Shown here: in pieces, positions 12,726-26,300 of the stretch | Layout: the number at the start of each line of letters is the position of its first letter | Numbering within the stretch: position 1 is the first letter of the stretch | Origin: Erythrophleum ivorense | Taxonomy: Eukaryota > Streptophyta > Magnoliopsida > Fabales > Fabaceae | Length of the DNA: 64,000 nucleotides | Assembly: GCA_026724425.1 (NCBI GenBank) | Contig: JAIUCV010001120.1 | Span: 62,001 to 126,000 of the forward strand | Direction of reading: 5' to 3' | Made by a program: the position numbers and the translations under genes | Notes under the pieces: model-generated | Seen by the model: only the letters and a program-made list of their open reading frames with translations | Databases searched by the model: none | What the model was told of the DNA's origin: nothing

Positions 12726-13551
12726 CATGGCAACATGCTGGCTATCATCGTGAAGCTTCCTCATTTCTTGTTCATGTGAGCTTTGTGTGTGTTCTCTTCA
12801 TGAGTTTGTTCCTCCTTCCCTATTTCTCCCTCATACTTCTTTATTTAACTCAGCTCCCCTCTCTTCTCTTTCCATGTAAAACCTAATCCTTCTTCTCCTT
12901 GCTTCATGTAGCTTAAGCTCCTCATGTAACTTCTGCCCGTGGCTACTTAATCACGTGCTTCCTCTTCCATGCTTCATTTATTACTATTCGTGTGTTTTTT
13001 ACTCATGCTCTGCTCATTTGCTACATTTTACACCTCTGTTTGCCTAGCCCATTGCTTCCTTCACTCTTTCCTTACATGCATGTGCAGCTTCCTTCTTGTG
13101 TGATTCACTTCATCCCCATAGCTCTTACTTCCAGTTTATGTGTATATCATTGTGTAGTAGCTTGTAAGTGCATTGTTTTATGATCATGTGCTCTTCATGT
13201 ATCTAATTCAAAGTCCCCTCAATATCCATTTCTTCTCTCTTTTTTTTATAAATTTCATTTTCTAAAAATTCCACCTTGATTCAATCTTCAATTCTTCACC
13301 AAATAAATTTCCTCCTTTCAATTCCATTTACCCATTAAAAATCTGCACAAAAGAGTGGAAAAAATCAAATAAGAATATTCACAAAATTATTGGAGATAAT
13401 TTTATGCATTAAAATTAATCATTTTGCAATTTAATTACTAAAATGCAAAGGCTACTAAAATCAATTTTTCACTTAATTAAATCCCTAAAGCCATATTTGA
13501 TTATTAAAATGCCTAAGTTAGAAGAATTAAAATATATAAACATAGCCTTCA
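12726..13551 (-). mobile_element. Family E LTR fragment (E1), minus orientation
   Basis: Reverse-complemented, 13200-13551 matches the first 300 bases of the E LTR at 20366, including 'CCACTCTTTTGTGCA' and 'TTTTAATGCATAAA'. The left part (12760-13190) resembles, in reverse, the 'GAAGCACGTGA' region around 25530. The E 3' terminus is missing. There is no coding content beyond chance ORFs. Confidence 0.5.
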
Positions 13552-15838
13552 TTAGACCTACTATTCACATTTTTGCAATTCTTGCTACGGCAGGCCTATG
13601 TGGTGCTGCAACGAAAAAACACCCTGGAACCTATTGTAGAAAATTTTCTAATTCGCACCGCAGCAAGCTATACCTACGCCGCAATGAAACTAGCTACTAG
13701 AATGCCCATCCCTTGATTCCCTTGACTTGTGCCATGGCTAAAAATTTTATGTTGTGGCAAGGTTACTCTCTATTACCCTCCCAAGGCAACTTTTTCATTT
13801 TGTGCCACAGCAAGACACCTCGCACCACAGCACTCCTCACCTATGCCCAACATCTAACTACATCTCAACCCATTTTGCCCGTGGTGTGACCCTCTTCTGA
13901 ACTATTTCTCCCTAAGTTTCGTCCCATACACTCTAACTCTCTCTCTAGTAACACTCCAAGGCCACTCTACCTTAATTCGTAGGGCTCTAATGGCATTTAT
14001 CTACCTAATGTACTTAACATGTCTCTTATTGCCAAATCAAATCCTAGGTATTAATTCCTATTCACTAAACTTTCATACATCAGCAGATTCATAAGTTAAT
14101 GACAGCAAAAGGATTTATAATCTACTAACATTATCATTCATGATACTACCATAACATACTTCCAAGAAACAAGTCATATATATATATATCCATCTAACAA
14201 GGTTTCATATTAGATATATACTAGTGCATATATTAGACACCAAATTGTAAAAGCTTAACTCCTTATTAGTTACATAAATGTTTACCCAAATACAAAATAC
14301 CTACACTTGGCAATATGATTACATGATGATGATGCTATATAATAGAATAACAAAAAATTAGTATCTATCCTAAATTAGATCCATCCAAATGTGGAACTTT
14401 CCACACATAGTCATAGCTCATGGATGTTCATCCACTTGCTTCCCTTTATCCTTACCCAAAATATCTTCACCTGAAATAGTTAGCTCATGAAACAGGGTGA
14501 GATGCAAATCTTAATAACCAAAGGCAAATGCCATTTATATATCTCAATTTAATTAACATATATGCAATTAATCAAATAAAGATTAGAAATAACAATCACA
14601 TTAGCAAATAAAAAAATTGGGTTATCAGTGACTACTATCCCATCCTAACACTCACATTTCCACATATTGAAGGCCATTAACACCAAAAGAGGCCTGTCCA
14701 TGGCACCAACTCTCCAATGGGCACAACCTGGGTTCAGTGCATGCAAGAGTCTGATCATAACCCAACCATAATATATTATATAGCCAACCATTCATTTAGC
14801 ATTTAAAATCATACATGTGTAGCAAATATAAAATTAAAGTAGATATATGCATGGAACTAACATTAACCCCGGTTACCTCACTTGTAGACAATTCCTTGAG
14901 AGCCAACATCAATGCTACCTCAACCTATGAACACAAAATCATACCATTACCATTCTTATTCATCAATTATAACAATAACCCAATACTTAAAGAATTAAAC
15001 CACTAATAGCTATGTAGAGGACACTTACCCAGCCACTACAAGAATAAAATTCAAATTTTTTCTTCCCTACACCAGAGACCTCAAAATATCACCTTAAATT
15101 ATGGATATTTTCACATAAAACAGAATTCATATCATAAGTCAGCTATTGGAGTTTCTAACTAGTAGTAAATGTATCAAAATGAGGAGTTTATACTTACCCA
15201 ATATCCCTCCTAGCTTCAACCTTCGAAAATCCTCCAAGAAAACACCAAATAACCTATATCAGATTTGAGGTGTGGGTGAAAATGCTCCAAATGAAAAACC
15301 AATCAGGTCAAATTGAAGTAGAAGAGGAGAAGGTCAAGTTATATAATTATTACCTTGACTAATTTTGACTCTATAAGTGAAAAATGATAGATTTATGCTA
15401 AGAACCCTAGCCTCCACTTTAAACCTCTGAAAATGCTTTATATCTCTAAATGTTTCTGCGTAATGAAGGGAAGGTTGAAGTAAAATTAGGGTTTATATGG
15501 GTTATGGGCTGACCCAAGGGCCCAAAATCCAAGTGGGTTTAGTCATATGCTTATTAGGCTATAGATTATAAGGTTACATAGGTCATATATGAGAGTTGGA
15601 CCAAGCTAAAAGGTCCATTAATATTTGGGTCTACGCAAATAAATATTGGGCCTCTAAGAAATGGAATTGGATATCCTTAAAGCTAAGATTGGTCTTCTAC
15701 ACTTAACCTAAAGCATAATTAAATTAACCATAATACCCAAATTAATGTCCACCTCTCTTAAGTAATTTTTTAATTAAACCCATATTAATCCCTAGTTAAT
15801 CATGATTATCCTTAATTAATTTTTGGGTGTTACAATAT
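13552..15838 (-). mobile_element. Family B LTR (B2), minus orientation, 3' truncated
   Basis: Read on the minus strand it starts at 15838 with TGTAACACCC and AAAAATTAATTAAGG. It passes 'GGCCTAATAAGCATATG'-like blocks, the B signature near 14640-14740 (inverse of 'CATGGTGCCAACTCTC') and the hairpin context at 14496-14515. It ends in the palindrome-rich cluster 13580-13870. The expected last 300 bases of the LTR are missing, replaced by E1. Confidence 0.6.
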
Positions 15839-16145
15839 GAAAGAGCCTAAGCCTTCCTTGTGATTGCACATTTGAAGATCCATCTTTTCATCCAATTCAA
15901 TTTCCATTCAAGCTCTAATTGCCTATTAAACACTTGCAAAAATAATAGAAAATATTTAATAGGAAAAATTCGCAAAATTATTTAAAGGAATTAATACATT
16001 AAAACCAATAATTTTGCAAATTAATTCATAGGGTGCAAATATAGCTAATAAAATCAAATATCATTCAATTAAGTCCATTAAGCCATAATTTATCATCAAA
16101 ATGTCTAAATTAAAGGAATAAATATATAAAAATTAGCAATTATCA
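15839..16145 (-). mobile_element. Family E LTR 5' fragment (E2), minus orientation
   Basis: The reverse complement begins TGATAATTGCTAATTTTTATA, matching the start of the E LTR at 20366 (TGATAATTGCTAATTTTGATA). It remains colinear for 300 bases to 'AGGCTCTTTCATAT', then abuts the start of B2. Only the 5' tip of the LTR is present. Confidence 0.6.
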
Positions 16146-18057
16146 ATTGTGTTGGACTGTGATCGTATCCTTGGTGAAGCTGTGGCCATGGTGCCACTTG
16201 TGCATTGTATCATTATCATGTAATAAGTTGTGACCAGACTCAATGGAATGCATTGAGTTATGCAGGTGCTCAATAGGGAGTTGGCACCATGGACAGGCCT
16301 TTCCCTTTGTTTTTAGCCATTAGCATGTTATATGTGATTGGTAGTATGGGATAATAGTCACTGATAGTCCAACTAATTCATTTGCTGATTATGTTGATGC
16401 TTCTGGTATTTTTTCTATATAAATGGCATCTATGTTGATTATTTTGCATATATGTATGGAATTTTTCTTTGGTTACTGAGATTCACATTTCACCTCGTTT
16501 CATGGGCTAATAATTTCAAGTGATGGTTCCAACTAAAGAAAGGGGGAAGCAAGTGGATGAATATCCTTAGTCTAAGGCCTTGTATGGGATTTCTACACTT
16601 GGACACTTTTAGGTTTAGAGTAAATGCTATTTGTTTTGTAATCAAATTTATATAGCATCATGATACATTCATTTTTACCAAGTGTAGGTATTTTGATACT
16701 TTTGTAACTAATGTGTTAATCCTTATGAGGTTAGGTTAAATTTGTATGAGACTTAATGTATTTATCTAATTCTTAAGCAAATGCAATCTATTATGAATGA
16801 TGAACCATGACTCATCCATCTAAGAGTGTGATTAGGCTACTAAATGAATGATTAACCTAAATGTTGATATATAAAGTTTTTGCTTATGTATGTATACATA
16901 TATATATGCCTTGTGGGAGGAATTGAGTTATGCCATAGTCATAATTTACATTTGAGGTTTCCCTAGAGCTTTGAGGGTAGGAACATGCTTAATTAGTCCA
17001 TTGAAACTTGTTATGTGTGGTTTTAGGTCCATTGATTTGAAGTTGCCACTTGAGATTTTATAAGCCATTTTGCTGTCATATTAGTGAGGTTGTAGATTTT
17101 ATAAGCCACTTAAGATTGTATGAATTCAATTAATCCATAGACCATTAAGTGATATAATACCATATTTTGAGGTCTATGAGAGATTATATGTGAATAAAAC
17201 CATGTATTTTAACCTTGAAAGACCTTAGGATTCAATTAGAGTTAGTGGCAAATGGTTGGGCACATACAATAAAGAGCTTAGGATCAAAGGGGAGTTAAGT
17301 CACGGCAAAAAGTTTTTAAGTCATAGCCAAAATAAGTTTAGGGCCTAACAAAAACTAAGTGCATTATGGTGCAAGTTCTTTGGCTGTGGCACAACTCAAG
17401 AAAATTAAGGGGAGAGTGCTCCAGAGAGCAATCTTGTCGCAATGTGAATCAGGAATTTTTTATCAGTGCATCCAAGAGGGTACCTCGCCACAATGCAACC
17501 ACCTTAAGTCATGGCAAGGATCAGGAATTTTGTATAAATTAGTTCTAGTAGTGAGCTAAGTTGTTGCATGGATCCTTCAGGTCACAATGCAAGTCTAAAT
17601 TTTTAGTTCTAAAGTTATAGGATTGAGTTAAGTCACAGCAAGAAGCATCCAAGCCGTGTTGTGAGTGTATCCTGATGCTTTTAGAGGTTGCAGAGGCCAA
17701 CTTAACTATGGCTAAGTCCTTCTAAGTCACAACCTAAGTTCCTAAACCTCTAATTTAGTTACTAATTACTAGTTTTCACTGCATTGATAAGGATTTATGA
17801 CTTGTTAACCAACATATAGGAGTTTTATATTTTTAGAACCATTTGCATATGAGATAAAAGTCTTAAATGAGAAATTAAATTTTCTACAAACATCAATCTC
17901 CTTATTTATATGATTAGTAAATATTGATAATTAAAAGGTTTGAATTCCTCCACATTTTCATTTGTTACCTAACTATTATCTACATTAGACCTTATGTACC
18001 AATGATTAAAAATACAATTATGTAAAATCAACTTGTTCAGGAGTTACAGACATTACA
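16146..18057 (+). mobile_element. Family B LTR (B3), likely 5' LTR of gypsy element G1
   Basis: It is colinear with 57700-59376 of the intact B LTR: the 'GGTGAAGCTGTGG' region at 16174, the hairpin context at 16474-16495, the palindrome cluster at 17300-17720 and an end 'GAGTTACAGACATTACA' that parallels AGTTAGGGTCATCACA. The 5' third is missing. Its end lies about 75 bases before recognisable gag, so I infer it is the 5' LTR of G1. A heavily decayed tRNA-Met-type primer site (TGGAAGCTTTAGGT) may follow at 18060. Confidence 0.5.
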
Positions 18058-19231
18058 AATGGAAGCTTTAGGTGCATATGTTTGTGGCTTAAATGAAAGT
18101 TATGTACTAAAGCATTTGAATTATTTTAGATCAAGGTGGTTAATACTAAGAAAGGAAGGCCAACTATAGTAGAGCCTATGGACCCTATGGTAGGAGCTCT
18201 ATAGGCCATAATGGCTTGTCTAGATCAACAACAGGCAATGATGCAGCAGCAACAAGAAGTAATTAGGCAACTGCAAAAGAGTGGTCTAGAGAGAAAATAA
18301 AAGGCCTAACCCTCCTTAGCCACAACATCTAGAAAAGCCTAAAAACTCATAAACAAATCCTTCAAGCCAAAACCCATAAAATTCCCAAACACTAGCTCAG
18401 ATGCAACCTATTCAGCCTTATCTCACCACCCAATAAGCAGTAACCTAGTTTAGAAAGTATGGTCCTCTAACATTTGATGGTGAGTTAAATATAGAGAAGG
18501 TTGAGGCTTGGATTATGCATTTAGAGAAGATATTTAGGGTGATGAAATGCATATTTGAGCAAAAGGCCCTATTAGCCATGTTTCAATTAGAAAAGGAAGC
18601 AAAGTACTCATAGAGGAATACAAAGCCAATCTTGAAGTCAAAGAATATCCTGATCAACTAAGAGACTTTCTCATAAGAATTTTAGGAGAAATACTTCCCC
18701 AGCTTGATTAAGGATGAAAAAGAATTAAATTTTATCCCACTGAGGCAGACAGAGAATATATCAATTAATTAGTACATAGCTAAATTTCTTAAGCTCTCTA
18801 GATACTCCTTCCACCTATGGAAACAAGATGAGGAGAGATGGAAGGCAAATAAGTTGGAAAAAAGGTTATTTCTTGAAATTAGAGATAGAATTGTACCCTA
18901 GAGAATCATGGATTTCAATACCTTAGTTGAAGTCTGCAGAGTAATAGAAAATAACTTGAGAAGAATACAAGCAGTTCCAAAACCAACTCATGGGAACAGA
19001 AGACTAAGAGAAGAAAAGATAGCCATTGGTAGCAATAAAAGAGGTGGCAAGGGGCTATGGAATAGAAATGGCCAAAATAAAAGAAGGCTCAATCAATCAA
19101 GCAAAGATAATTTCATACTAGCAGCATGCGGCCAGTACAGTAAGAACCATGGTGCTAAGCCATGTTATGTAAGGCAGAATGTCTACTATGGATATGACAA
19201 GCTGAGGCATATGGATAGAGATTGTCCCTAG
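18058..19231 (+). pseudogene. gag: Ty3/gypsy (G1) gag, degenerate
   Basis: This is the structural capsid protein of an LTR retrotransposon, broken. From about 18130 a frame with stops reads a Gln-rich linker (QQQ, MMQQQQ). At 18462-18605 comes a Gag core resembling chromovirus capsid: 'GPLTFDGELN', 'VEAWIMHLEKIF', 'EQKALLAMFQLEKEA'. The longest open piece is 18908-19231. It ends in a zinc knuckle (19186-19230) where the two cysteines of CX2CX4HX4C have become tyrosine while His and the last Cys remain. At least three stops lie upstream. It is followed by protease in a related frame, as in a single Gag-Pol. Family assignment is good; it cannot be functional. Confidence 0.8.
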
Positions 19232-19309
19232 TAGAGGGAGGTAGTTCCTATACCCAAATCATAGACCTAGTATAGAGCTTTTGCCTTAACCTAGCAAGAA
19301 GCTAGCAGA

Positions 19310-19640
19310 TCTCCGAGTCTAATCCAAAGTAATATTAAGATTAATGATTGTGATGTAAATGCTATGTTTGATTCAAGTACTAGCCACTCGTTTATATCTT
19401 ATGACTGTGTTAAGAGGCTTTGTGTGAGTATTTGTGTATTACCTTATGATTTCCATATTTCTACCCCCACAGGAAATAAAGTTATTACCTCTCATGCTTG
19501 TCTGAATTACATAGTCTAGTTTAACCCTTATTATACCACACTTGATTTATTTTGCATGGCCCTCATTGATATTGATTTGATTGTTAAGATGAATCAAATG
19601 TCTGCCAATAATGTCATACTTGATTGCTAAAATAAATGTA
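19310..19640 (+). pseudogene. G1 aspartic protease, degenerate
   Basis: Translation around 19350-19440 gives the retropepsin-like core 'MFDSSTSHSFIS' (family form: D-S/T-G-A-S-H-S-F-I). The catalytic triplet's glycine is now serine, one G-to-A change. It is followed by 'CVKRLCVSICVLPYDFHIST', typical of chromovirus protease. The region lies between gag and RT as expected. Stops at about 19519 and 19628 break the frame. Confidence 0.72.
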
Positions 19641-19759
19641 TCACACTACCTAACTATGAAATTGTCCTTAGTACTAAGATTGACCTAGCATTTCTAACTA
19701 GTACATAGGCTAAGAGATCCCTAGAATATGGTTGTCAAGGTTTCCTAATTTTCTTTTCT

Positions 19760-20365
19760 GTATAAGCAGAAGTAGAGAAAGGAATAGAAGAAATACTTGT
19801 AGTTAGGAAATTCCCAAAAGTCTTCTTTAAGAAAATTAATGGATTATCCTCTAACAGAGAAGTAGAATTTTCTATAGACATTATGCCTAGAGCAGGTCTA
19901 GTGTCTAAAGCTCCTTATAGGATGGATCCCGTTGAGCTAAGTGAGTTAAAGAAATACATAGAGAAGTTATTAGAAAAGGGTTTCATTAGACCAAATGTAT
20001 CTCCATGGGGAGCCCCAGTTCTATTTGTGAAAAAGAAATATAGGAGTCTTAGGATATGCATAGATTATAGAGAGCTGAACAAAGTCACAGTCAAGAATAA
20101 GTACCTTTTACTTAGAACAAATAACCTTATTGATTAGTTAGTAGGAGTGTAAATGTTTTCTAAAATAGATCTTTGCTCAAGGTACCATCAATTGAGAATT
20201 AAGGCTAAGGGGATCCCTAACACAGCCTTTAGGACAAACTATGGGCATTATGAATTTCTAGTAATGCCTTTCGAATTGACAAATGCACCTGCAATTTTCA
20301 TAAACTATATGAACCGAGATTTTAGGCCATGCCTAGATAAATTTGTTATAGTCTATATAAATGAT
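19760..20365 (+). pseudogene. pol: G1 reverse transcriptase, 5' half, split by an insertion
   Basis: This is the RNA-dependent DNA polymerase of a Ty3/gypsy element. Open pieces at 19883-20137 and 20153-20368 show the hallmark order: 'PYRMDPVELSELKKYIEKLL', 'GFIRPNVSPWGAPVLFVKKK', 'RICIDYRELNKVT', 'FSKIDLCSRYHQLRIK' (catalytic Asp kept), 'TAFRTNYGHYEFLVMPFELT' and 'VIVYIND'. The linker stop at about 20138 sits where LIDQL is expected (Gln to TAG). The D-D pair of the active site reads N-D, so the first catalytic Asp is lost. The frame is cut right after this motif by the E3 LTR and resumes at 26840 as 'DILIYSKN'. Confidence 0.88.
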
Positions 20366-23300
20366 TGATAATTGCTAATTTTGATATACTTTATTCCCTC
20401 TAATTTTGGCACTTCAATAATTGAATATGGCTTATTGCATTTTATTAGATGATAATTGAATTTAATGGCCATTTTTGCACTTTAAGAATTAAATTGAAAA
20501 ATGATTTATTTTAATGCATAAATTTATCTTAAATAATTTTTTGAATATTTCTATTTAATTTTTCCCACTCTTTTGTGCAAAATTTCAATGGGCAATTGGA
20601 GCTTTGAATGATAAATTGATCTAAAGAAGAGAAGGAGAAGAATTAGGCTCCCTCATGTGGTACACAATCATATCTCTCACACTCTTTAGTTTCACGTAGC
20701 TTCATATACTTCAAACACACAACACAAGCTAGCCCATCATTCACTCTACTTCCCTTACTCGAGCAATCATTCACTCACACTCCATAACACTTAAGTTGCC
20801 ACAGGTTACACACATGAACCACACATCCAACTCACTTGTACATGGCTTTATGCATAAACACATAGCACCTCATTTAGAAATGTAACATCTAATTCTCTGA
20901 AAACGAGAGAAGACATGAGAAACATAACGTACAGTTTCTCCATAAACGAACGAAACTCATCCAATAAAAAAGGAAGTACCTCGAAATGATGTAGTTAAGG
21001 TCTCAAAAAATTTAAGAAACATTCTAGACTCCTAAAAATGAGAATCTCAGGCTCAGACAGAAAGAAAAACGGGGCTAGAATGAAGAAACAATTTCTTACG
21101 GAAAACTTACAAAATGTAATGGCATTTTCGTAATTTTGAGCAAATTTTGGAATTCACATAGGAAGGCTTTTTAAATGAAAGTTTTGAGTTCTCCGAGGTT
21201 CCTAAAGGCCCTGAAAATCATGAAAAACCCCGGGATAGTTAAAACCCCTCCGATGGACATTTTCTAATGTCGATTAACCCGAATTTTGACTAATTCGTTC
21301 AAGAAGGTTTTAGCTCCAATTTGAGTGATTCCAAAGGCATCTTACTAAATTTGGAACTTAAATTTATAATGGAAAAGACAGTTCTCAAAAAGGAGCTAAA
21401 ACGAAATAGAAACAAAAATGCTAAAAATGAAGGGCAAAATGAAAATTTTTGAAAAGTTCTTCTTCCTCCCTTATATATATAAGTGGCGCCCTTCTTCCCC
21501 CTTCATTTTGGTTGACCAAGCTCTGCCCAAAAACCAGAGAAAACCCTAGGGGATGAGGCACACAAGAGGAGGAAGAAAAGGAGGAGAAATTCAAGCTAAA
21601 AGGTAAAGAAATTTAGTAGTTTTTCATGCTTTCTTCCTTCTAAACCTATTCTCCTCCATTCTCCTTTATTTCCTTTGATTAAAATGAAGTTTACAAATCT
21701 GTTTTAAGGGAGAAACTTAGGGGGAAATTCGGATTTGAAGAGAGCAGCTTGGAGAAAGCAAGATTCAAGTGAGAAAAAGTAAGAAAACAAGGTAATTTCT
21801 CCTCCCATGGTTGCTACCTTTGGTTCCCCTCCTTCCTTCACTTCACCTCATCTAAGAAACACTAGGAGGGTTTGATTTTTAGGTAGAACCAAGGGTGATT
21901 CTAAGGAAAAAGGGTGTGGAGATTAAGAATATGTAAAGGGAATTAACAAAAAGCCATTAGATTTTAAGATGCAATTTCTAAGGTTTCAATTATACCTTGT
22001 AAAATCTGATTTTGTACAATAATTCCTAGGCCTAAATAAGAGTTTAAATGAGTTCCTAAGATCCCTAAGTATCCCCCCATGTGCTTCTCCCCTTGAGAAA
22101 ACAAAGAAAACTCCATGGAACCCATTATGCTCCATTGCCTTGGCCAAGAGAGATTAGGGTAGTTAGGGAGAGTTTTAAATTTTTCTAAGCCCTTTTTTGA
22201 GTCATATATGATGAATGAATATGAAGGGAAGCTTTGGGAAAAATTTAGAAATCTTAGAGAATGAGTTGGTGCTTTATGTTCCATATTATGACCTAAAGAA
22301 GCAACATATGGTTAGGCTCTTGGTTTTGATTGTGTGATGACTTCAAGAGGCTTAAAAAGAGTCAAGAATCATATTTGAAAGGAAAGAATGGAGCCTAGAA
22401 TTTATTTGAGGGGTGTTACTTCATTAGGTGCAATTATAAAACCATAATGAGGGTTATAGGTCAAGCTAGTATCTAAGCAAGTTGTGGGGCCTTAGAATTA
22501 ATTCTATGAACTTAATTGGCTTCCATAAATTGTGTTTAGACCAAGAGAAATCATCCCCACACTTTTATGTATATGTGGCCAAAAGAGGGAGCTTGGATTC
22601 AAGAGAAAAAGTGTGTAATTGTATCCAAGGTAGCTCACTCCTCCTTCTCTCATGCATGATTGTTTACTTTACTTGTCTTTGAACGTGTGTATGTGTATTT
22701 TAAGCCATAAAAAGTGTTCTAGCATGACTTTGATTCCATGGTGCCATGATGTTACAATATGCTTTCATATGATGTTTATGATATGTGATTGGGTTTATAT
22801 GAGTGTGGTGAGGCCAAGAACCCTTAGTCATAGTGAAGATAAGGCAAGAACCCTTAAAATTGGTTGAGACAAAGTAAACAGTCTCCCAAAAGTGAGATGT
22901 ACTCCCAAGAGCATAGTTGAGTCCAAGAATCTCTTAAAGAATGGGTGAGGCAAGTCCAACATCCACAAGAAATTGGGTAAGGCCAATCCCCTTGTTTGGC
23001 AAGCCTTTGTATGCTATGTGTAACTTTTTCAAATGCTAAGAATGCTCCTTGAATGATTGCACATGTTCACATATCATGCATGCATTTGTAAGACTTGTTT
23101 TGCATTCATTTTGTATGATTGAATGGGAGATGGGCTATTGGGATTCTTTGAATCTCATCCCCTCTTCTCCAATGTTCTAACATGTTAGGTGGACCAAGAG
23201 AGCAAGGGAATGGAAGCCAACCACATGAGAAATGAGAGCTTGACACTAAAGTGCATGGATTTGGCTACTTTAAGGCTTTATGAATGATAATTAGTGTAAT

Positions 23301-26300
23301 CTATTATTGCATAAGACCCATGACCTCTTGAACATGTATAATTATGTTAATATGTGATGTAAAAATGAGAGATTATATTGTATGGCCATTAGAATGTATA
23401 TTGAGCATGAGATGGCAAACTTTGCTTTTTGAAAGTGTGATGCATTAGTGTATAAATGGAAGTGGAGTAGTCAAATTGAGATACATGAGGTTTGAAACTA
23501 TTTGGGCAGCTTACACAAGTCCTAATTATGCTTTTAGACTTGCCCAAGAGATGCCAAATCCTAAGGAAAGCCATTTTGACATTTTGGTATCCTATATGGA
23601 GCCAAAATTGCCCATATTGAAATCCTATATCACTTTTTATCCAAATGAGCTCTTCTTGATCTAAGATTTGGTAGAAAATTAGAGCTTGTTGAGAGCTTTT
23701 TGGGAAGTCAAATAAAAGAATTTTTGAAACTCTATAGAATATTTGATGAATTTTCAAAATTGGCAAAAATTTTGGTTTTGGTCATGTCACAGTTCATACT
23801 GGTCCAAAAATGAAATCTTTCACACAGGACTCAAATGATGTCCAATTGCCACAAAAGTTTATATAGAGAGACTAGACATTCCCAGTGACATGTTCCAACT
23901 AGAAGCATCCCATTTGGATGTCTAGAGAGGGAGATATGACTTTTCAAAAAATCTATCTAGTATCAGGAACTCCAGCCAACCTCAGTTATTGTTTGATTGA
24001 GTTTCGAGGTCTGGGCATGCCTGAACTGGTATGAAGTTATTTTTCTCCTTTAGCTAACATCCACAGATTTCTAGATTGGTATCATTTGCATAGATTGGAA
24101 TTTTTTGGAATTAATTGGACATTTTTGAAGTTTGCTATAGAATTCTATGACAGCACTAATAGATAGTCTGACCTCTAGATCTTTTTGAATGTCAAACGCC
24201 TTCTGTGATAGATGTTATGGTCTGGACATATTTTTAGCATGAAGTAGACATGAGTAAATTTCTATAATGGCTAATAATGCATGACTTTGATTTTTTTATA
24301 ATTAGTTATGATTTTTCAAAGTTTGTGACAGAAATGTGAAAAATCTGACCGAAAATATATGTATGTATTTCATGCTTCCCTTTGAGTTCCATGAGATGTA
24401 GGCCACTTTTAATGATGCAAATGAGTTGTATTCATGTAATTAAATATGATAATGTGATGTATGAGCTCACATGCTCTATGTGATACGGAATAAAATTTTT
24501 ATACGTGACGTAATGCTAAAAAATGCATTATTTAATGCTATTTTTCCTTCCCTCTTTGTGAGTTGTTTGATATGAGGCATAGAGATAGTATGAAATGAGC
24601 TAGAAATATATGGTGTCACAAGTAACACTCACTTGCACTACATTTCACTTCCACGTAGCTCTAGCTTAGGCACTTCACACAGCACAAGTCCCTCCACGTT
24701 ACTTCACATTCTTCAATCACACATGTACAAAGGTTGCCACATGCACACACTTTCATCTACATGCAGCACACACACTTACATGAAGTCATGTTGCCATCCA
24801 CCATTTACACATAAGAAGTCATATATGGTTCATTCTTTCCATTCACACTTCACGTAAACATGAAGTAACACGTAGGTTCGAGTTGGTGAGAAGAAAGGGA
24901 GGCTGCACATCCTAATCACACTGTACTTTCACTTCATTCCCACATTCACTCACATAGCAACTAGCAATGGCTGGTACACACAGTTACCATTCATTTTCCA
25001 ACTCTTCCTCCATACAAATAGCACACCTCCATGTCTCATATTCCACGTAGCACACTTACACAGTAGCAACTCACTCCATGCATACTTCCAGCTCATCCAT
25101 TCACATCCCTTCACACACGCACGTAGCATATGGGCAAATGGAAAGCTGGTGGAAGAGAGGTTACAGGTTTTTTTATGAAGAGGCAATAGAACAAATATGC
25201 CAAAGTAGCTTTGTGTTAACACATAGTAGCTGGCAGAAGGAATGCTACAGATTCAAGAAGAAGCTACAGTTTAGGAAGGAGAAAAGTAAGCTGAATAAGA
25301 TAAGAGAAAGATGCTACTAGTTCACATGAAAGATTTACATGATGAAACAGCTACATGGGACATGGAATCACTAACACTTAGGCACATTTACTCTTATATC
25401 CATCATATGCAACACGTGATGAGAAGGAACGAACGTAAAAAAAGGAAAAAAATGCGAAAGATAAAAAGAGCTGAAAAAGAATACGAGAAATGGACGAAAG
25501 AATAGCTGTAGACTAACTTGTATTAATGAAGCACGTGAAGGAAAGTGTGGGAAGCTGGGAAGCAGAACCATTAATCCATTATGCCATCTCATTCGATTTT
25601 CATCATATTCCATCATCATTCCACCACCCAGACACATGAAAAGAAGGCAGCTCACATGAAAGAGATTATTATATTTGCTTTGGGGCCCACACATCTTCAC
25701 ATGTTTTTGGCTGAGAATTCAAGAAGTGACTGCACATGAAGGATCATTAAAAATCCATGCGAGAAGCACGTGAAAGGGAAGGGGAATTAGCTCATGCAGA
25801 ATGCTATGAAGGAGTAGCCATACATCATCAAATAATCACATTCCATCCATCGTCATTTTTTTATTTTTCATCGTCATTCACTCTATCCAAAGACTCCACA
25901 CGCCGTAGCTACATCTCCTAATTCCTTATTCCATTCTCCATTTTCCCATCTCCATCTCCACCACCATGAAGCATTAATTCTCCCCCTTGTAGCTAGCTAG
26001 GAGAAGACCCTTGGAGAAGCTTGAATTCATAGAGAAATCAAAGGAATTTTGGCTAAGAATTTCTTACTCTCCTACACTTTTTCTTTTTCTTGTACATACT
26101 TGGTTGAGATGTATTTGATTGAGATTGGTGTAATTGTAATTAGTGGCTAGTTAAACACTAATTAGGAAACCTTTTTATTGATTAATTGATTGGATTAAAC
26201 ACTAAATTTTTCATTATTCTCCAATTTTCCATGTATGCCATCAAGGTGTTCAATGAAATGCATGAGTGAGATTGTGTGCTTGATTGTTTGATTTGAGGAT

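Noticed and set aside
25078..25700. Overlapping ORFs in E3 on both strands
   Set aside because: Low-complexity Lys/Arg-rich or Ser/His-rich text inside a solo LTR, no domain, not seen in the other E fragments.
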